From JAJZMF01 sp035702845 (GTDB lineage Bacteria > Actinomycetota > Acidimicrobiia > Acidimicrobiales > Palsa-688): a DNA stretch of 10,413 bases. The translations under genes were made by a program, and so were the position numbers. The stretch is taken from contig DASSZK010000155.1 in the NCBI GenBank assembly GCA_035702845.1, forward strand, positions 1 to 10,413, read 5' to 3'. Positions 7,315-10,413 of this stretch are shown here, piece after piece. Within the stretch, counting starts at the first letter, position 1, and each line of letters starts with the position of its first letter. Below the pieces are notes generated by a model. That model ran no database searches and was not told where the DNA came from. It saw nothing but the letters and a program-made list of their open reading frames with translations.

Positions 7315-7730
7315 GGTGGGTACCTCCTCGACGCATCGCGCCGGCGCCCGTGGCTCAGTTTTATGACCGTGCCGACCGTGGACAACAGTTCGCCGGCGGA
7401 GCAACCCTTGACCAGGTAAGCAGCCACATCGGCTTCTTCAGCGGCCCTGACGATACCTTCGTCGTCGTACGCCGACAGCAGGACCACGGGGACGTCGGGG
7501 TGCTCGCGGCGCAGGACGTGGGCAGCCTCTGTGCCGCTCATGCCCTCCATGCGCACGTCCATCACGACGACGTCGGGCCGCGTCCGGTCAACGAGGTCTA
7601 TGCCGTCCCTGGCGGCGTGGGCTACGCCGGTGACTTCGTAACCTACGTCGGCGAAGAGGCCGGCGAGCTCTTCAGCGAGCGCAGTGTCGTCATCGACAAC
7701 GACGAGGCGGGGCATGCGGGCGGCGCTCAT
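7311..7730 (-). CDS. Single-domain response regulator (receiver only)
   Basis: A 139-residue protein made of one CheY-like receiver and a short basic tail. The acidic pocket is D13-D15, the phosphoacceptor is D58 (VVVMDVR), the switch Ser is S86 (LLSAYDD), and the conserved Lys is K108 (YLVKG). No DNA-binding or enzymatic domain follows: the stop comes about 20 residues after the last receiver helix. The YLVKG stretch resembles that of the receiver in the next gene, so the two may be related by duplication or serve the same kinase. Candidate roles are phosphorelay shuttle, phosphate sink, or a switch acting by protein contact. The ATG at 7730 has AGGAG (7735-7739) four bases upstream, a slightly short spacing; the ATG at 7715 is an alternative. 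It starts 13 bases after the kinase stop and overlaps the next gene by four bases. Confidence 0.92.
   Translation of the reverse strand: MSAARMPRLVVVDDDTALAEELAGLFADVGYEVTGVAHAARDGIDLVDRTRPDVVVMDVRMEGMSGTEAAHVLRREHPDVPVVLLSAYDDEGIVRAAEEADVAAYLVKGCSAGELLSTVGTVIKLSHGRRRDASRRYPP
7322..7328 (-). promoter_or_regulatory. Ribosome binding site of the receiver-EAL gene
   Basis: AGGAGGT on the minus strand, seven bases before the ATG at 7314 and inside the 3' end of the single-domain receiver gene. It fixes the start within the ATGA overlap and supports coupled translation of the two regulators. Confidence 0.8.
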
Positions 7731-7743
7731 ATGGCTCCTGTTT

Positions 7744-10410
7744 TCATGCGGCTTCTACCGGTTCGCTGGTGGATATGGTCGGCATCCAAGCGGTCACTTC
7801 CGTCCCTGTGTTCGGGGCGCTCGTCAGTTCGAAGCGCCCGGCGGCCAGTTCGACTCTCTCGCGCATTACGACAAGGCCGAAATGGCCCCCGCGCACCAAG
7901 TCTGGCTGGGAAGAGCTAGAGAACCCGCGCCCGTTGTCGCGCACTGTCAACTGGACGCCGTTGCCCGCCGGGACTATTGAAACTGTTGCCAATGACGCCC
8001 GGGAATGCTTGGCGATATTTGCCAGAGCTTCTTGGACGACCCGGTAAAGCACCATCTCGCTGTTGGGGCTCAGGTGTGAATGCTGAGCGGGCTCGAAGCG
8101 GGTTTCTATACCCGTCTGCGCACTCCAAGCCGAGAGCTGGTCAGAAATCGCCGCGTGCAGGCCGCCCTCGTCGAGGATGGGCGGTCGCAGCTCGCTCATC
8201 ATCTGGCGCAGGTTCTGGATCTCGTTCGAGAGCTCGGTTCGCGCCCTCTTCACGAGATCCTTGGCGCCTTTGTGATCGTCGCGGTCCAGGCGAAGGCGGC
8301 AGCGGTCCATTACCAAGCCCAGCGCGGCCAGCCTTTGGATGGGGCCGTCATGGAGGTTGGCGGCGATGCGGGCCCGCTCTCCTTCTGCGACCCGTACGGT
8401 CCTGTCCAGAAGTTGGCGCCGCCGCAGCTGCGAGTCGACAAGGTGGCGGTTCACATTGGACAGGGCCGCGGTGCGTTCTTCGACCAGCTCCTCCAGGCGC
8501 CTGCCGTCGAGGCGGGCCACAGCCTCCACGCCGGCGGCGAGGCGTTGGATCTGGTGCGAGGCTTCGACGAGGGCTGTCGTCAACGCGACGAGCTCGTCCG
8601 TGCCTCGGTAGGCCTTCAGCTCGCTTTCGAGAGGGCGGGTCGCCGCCTTGAGCTCGGACACCTCAGCCGTGGCCGAGCGGGCAGGTTCGCCGCTGGCAAG
8701 CCCTTCGAGCGCACTGGCAAGGGCCGGTAGGGCCTTGTCGCTGAGGGCTAGAGCCGTACGTGTCATGTGCTCGACGCGAAGACGGGACGTGGCGGGGAAG
8801 ATGGCCAGCACCACGATGCCGGCGCCCATGACCCAGACGCCCAGGCCTCGCCATATAGCCGAGCTCATGTGGCCCCCGCCGAGAGGAAGTACCTCAAGAG
8901 CCATGACGGCAGCCCCGCTCACCAGCGCACCTGCCGCCGTGCTCCACGGGATCGCCAGGTGCCGGCTGTTCCAGCTACGGGTCTTGAGCCCTTGGTGCTG
9001 GCTGTCCCCACCCCCTCGCCAGCCCATGGCGAACGCCCCGCTCAGGGCAACGCCCCCGACGACCGACAACGTCGCCGGCCCGGCCGCACCAATAGCGACG
9101 GTGACAACGATCGCCCAAGTGGCCCCGACCCACGCCCGAATGGGTCTCGGGACTCTCTGGCACTGGCGGAGCACCGGGGGTGCGAGAGTGGTCAGGGCGA
9201 GCGCTCCGCTGGCCAGGCTTCCCAGGGCGACCACGAGCCATCCTCGGGGGCCGGCGAAGGCAGCACTGCCTGCAGCCGCACTGCTGGCAACCGCCGTCCC
9301 GACCAGGGGCGCGAAGGGCAGCGAGCGGTTCGCCGACTGGCGTTGGCCTGTACCTGGCATCCCAAGCACGGTCCCGTGACGCCCCGCGCGGGTGGCGCGG
9401 GCTGCAGCCATGGCTGTCTCGGCCAGTCCGGTACCGCCGGCGACCGCCCCGAGCGCACCGGCCATGCAGCAAGCGCCGAGCAAAGTCCCCGCCATCTGGG
9501 GGCTGGAGCTGCCTGCGAGGGGTTGCAACAGGACGCCAAGCATGGAGCGCAGGGCTCCCGGGCTGCCGGCGGCGACCGACATGGTGTGCACTGACAAGCC
9601 AGCGCCCCGAAGCAGGAGCGGGACGGCGACCGTCCATGTCGCCACGGCGCTGCCGACGGCCGCCCAGATAACCCAGACGGTGTGGCGCCCGCCACCGCCA
9701 GATGTCGCCGGTGTCACGGCAGGTAGGCATACGGCAGCGAGGCACAGGACGACGACGGTGGTGGTTGCGGCGATGGCCACAGTCCCTGGGGAGGCCACGG
9801 TCCCCGGCGACGGGGAGGAGGCGGCGGCCCACAGCGGCACCTGTGGCAGGAAGTGGCCCCGGGTACCGTGAGCTATCAGCGCGACTGTGCCCGACACGCT
9901 CAGGACCAGGCCCGTGGCGGCGACCGTGCCCAGCGCCAGGTGGACCAGGTGGCGTGTGCCCGGCAGCAGGCTGACAAGGGCGAGGACGGCGGCCACGATC
10001 ACCGCCACGGCGGGCGCGGCGCTCGGCCAAGCGGCGTGCGCCCCCACGTAGACCAGGAGGCCGCCCGCACCAACGCGGGCTGCCCACCACGAAACAGCGC
10101 TCACGCCGGCAACGCCTGGCCAGTGAGCGAGCCAGCGGTCCACGCTCACCATCGCCGGGTCCGACCACTGCCGGCGGCCCGCCTTATAGGAGCCCTGACC
10201 GGACGGGTGCAGCAGCCCCGAAGGATGCAGCAGCCCCGAAGGATGCAGCAGGCCTGACTGGCGGAGCAGGCCAGAGGGACGGGCAGGGCCGGAGGAGTGG
10301 CCCGCATCGATAGCGCCGGCGGCGGGCCCTGGGGCTGCCTCGGTGGGCATTACGGCCCGTTCATGGGCGCCGTCGGTTGCGTCTCGCTCAGGCCGGTCGA
10401 AGCTGGCCAA
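7744..10410 (-). CDS. Membrane sensor histidine kinase, NarX/UhpB (HPK7, HisKA_3) class; 5' end uncertain
   Basis: About 888 residues if the TTG at 10410 is the start. The frame is open to the window edge, so the gene may be longer; an internal ATG at 10350 is also possible. Residues 46-71 are a SGLLHP-type hexapeptide repeat. About 104-540 is Ala/Gly/Val-rich with roughly 10-12 hydrophobic segments, and I recognise no named sensor domain there. Helical linkers, including a likely coiled coil (about 635-680), lead to the HisKA_3 dimerisation helix: ERARIAANLHDGPIQ at 678-692, with H687 as the phosphorylated residue. LRPPILDEGGLHAAI (741-755) is typical of the class. The ATPase domain has the N-box QEALANIAKHS (793-803), G1 DNGRGF (825-830) and G2 GGHFGLVVMRER (841-852), so it should be active. 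It reads into the receiver and receiver-EAL genes, its likely phosphotransfer partners. No LuxR-type regulator is present in the window. Confidence 0.9.
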   Translation of the reverse strand: MASFDRPERDATDGAHERAVMPTEAAPGPAAGAIDAGHSSGPARPSGLLRQSGLLHPSGLLHPSGLLHPSGQGSYKAGRRQWSDPAMVSVDRWLAHWPGVAGVSAVSWWAARVGAGGLLVYVGAHAAWPSAAPAVAVIVAAVLALVSLLPGTRHLVHLALGTVAATGLVLSVSGTVALIAHGTRGHFLPQVPLWAAASSPSPGTVASPGTVAIAATTTVVVLCLAAVCLPAVTPATSGGGGRHTVWVIWAAVGSAVATWTVAVPLLLRGAGLSVHTMSVAAGSPGALRSMLGVLLQPLAGSSSPQMAGTLLGACCMAGALGAVAGGTGLAETAMAAARATRAGRHGTVLGMPGTGQRQSANRSLPFAPLVGTAVASSAAAGSAAFAGPRGWLVVALGSLASGALALTTLAPPVLRQCQRVPRPIRAWVGATWAIVVTVAIGAAGPATLSVVGGVALSGAFAMGWRGGGDSQHQGLKTRSWNSRHLAIPWSTAAGALVSGAAVMALEVLPLGGGHMSSAIWRGLGVWVMGAGIVVLAIFPATSRLRVEHMTRTALALSDKALPALASALEGLASGEPARSATAEVSELKAATRPLESELKAYRGTDELVALTTALVEASHQIQRLAAGVEAVARLDGRRLEELVEERTAALSNVNRHLVDSQLRRRQLLDRTVRVAEGERARIAANLHDGPIQRLAALGLVMDRCRLRLDRDDHKGAKDLVKRARTELSNEIQNLRQMMSELRPPILDEGGLHAAISDQLSAWSAQTGIETRFEPAQHSHLSPNSEMVLYRVVQEALANIAKHSRASLATVSIVPAGNGVQLTVRDNGRGFSSSSQPDLVRGGHFGLVVMRERVELAAGRFELTSAPNTGTEVTAWMPTISTSEPVEAA
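10204..10275 (-). repeat. 18-bp coding tandem repeat in the kinase N-terminus
   Basis: Four successive 18-base units encode SGLLRQ, SGLLHP, SGLLHP and SGLLHP, followed by a further SG. On the plus strand the two best copies share TGCAGCAGCCCCGAA. The copies nearest the 5' end of the gene are the most diverged. The unit length keeps the reading frame, so copy number could vary without breaking the gene. Confidence 0.85.
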
Positions 10411-10413
10411 CTC

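Noticed and set aside
7350..7919. Plus-strand frame of 189 codons opposite the single-domain receiver
   Set aside because: Crosses the receiver-kinase junction in antisense and shows no domain; it reflects the codon bias of the real genes.
8975..10168. Minus-strand frame of 397 codons inside the kinase gene
   Set aside because: Same strand, shifted frame of the kinase. The translation is rich in Arg, Gly and Pro, as expected of an off-frame reading in GC-rich DNA.

Overview
The window is GC-rich, gene-dense DNA with short intergenic gaps. Its families are common in Actinomycetota: a SpoIIAB/RsbW-like ATPase, an EmrB/QacA-type exporter, a full-length MetH, and a NarX/UhpB-class histidine kinase with receiver proteins. 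A high-GC actinobacterium is the best guess. A deep lineage such as Acidimicrobiia is possible, but nothing here proves it. I see no rRNA, tRNA, transposase, phage gene or CRISPR array.

Layout. (1) Bases 50-2069, plus strand: a small GHKL ATPase of the anti-sigma type, then a 14-helix-class drug:proton antiporter that most likely starts at a TTG with a strong ribosome binding site. (2) Bases 2070-2111: a short convergent gap with a GC-rich hairpin. (3) Bases 2112-5672, minus strand: a complete cobalamin-dependent methionine synthase with all four modules. (4) Bases 5673-5817: the only sizeable gap. It holds a cluster of GTGTGA elements, five direct and one inverted, part of which is a 17-bp tandem repeat running into the end of the next gene. 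(5) Bases 5818 to the right edge, minus strand: a three-gene signalling operon read in the order histidine kinase, single-domain receiver, receiver-EAL phosphodiesterase. The kinase and first receiver are 13 bases apart, and the two receiver genes overlap by ATGA. The kinase frame is open at the window edge, so its true start is unknown.

How the genes may work together. The kinase has a long polytopic membrane region and an intact HPK7-type catalytic core. Such kinases usually pair with a LuxR-type DNA-binding regulator, but none is encoded here. The only output domain is an EAL domain that keeps the expected catalytic residues. I infer a phosphorelay that ends in cyclic-di-GMP hydrolysis, with the stand-alone receiver as a competitor, phosphate sink or protein-binding switch. 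metH follows on the same strand and may be reached by readthrough or driven from the repeat-bearing gap. The exporter and ATPase form a separate unit. No known new defence or mobile system is present. The two items most worth a second look are the GTGTGA cluster and the kinase-receiver-receiver/EAL operon with its unrecognised membrane sensor.
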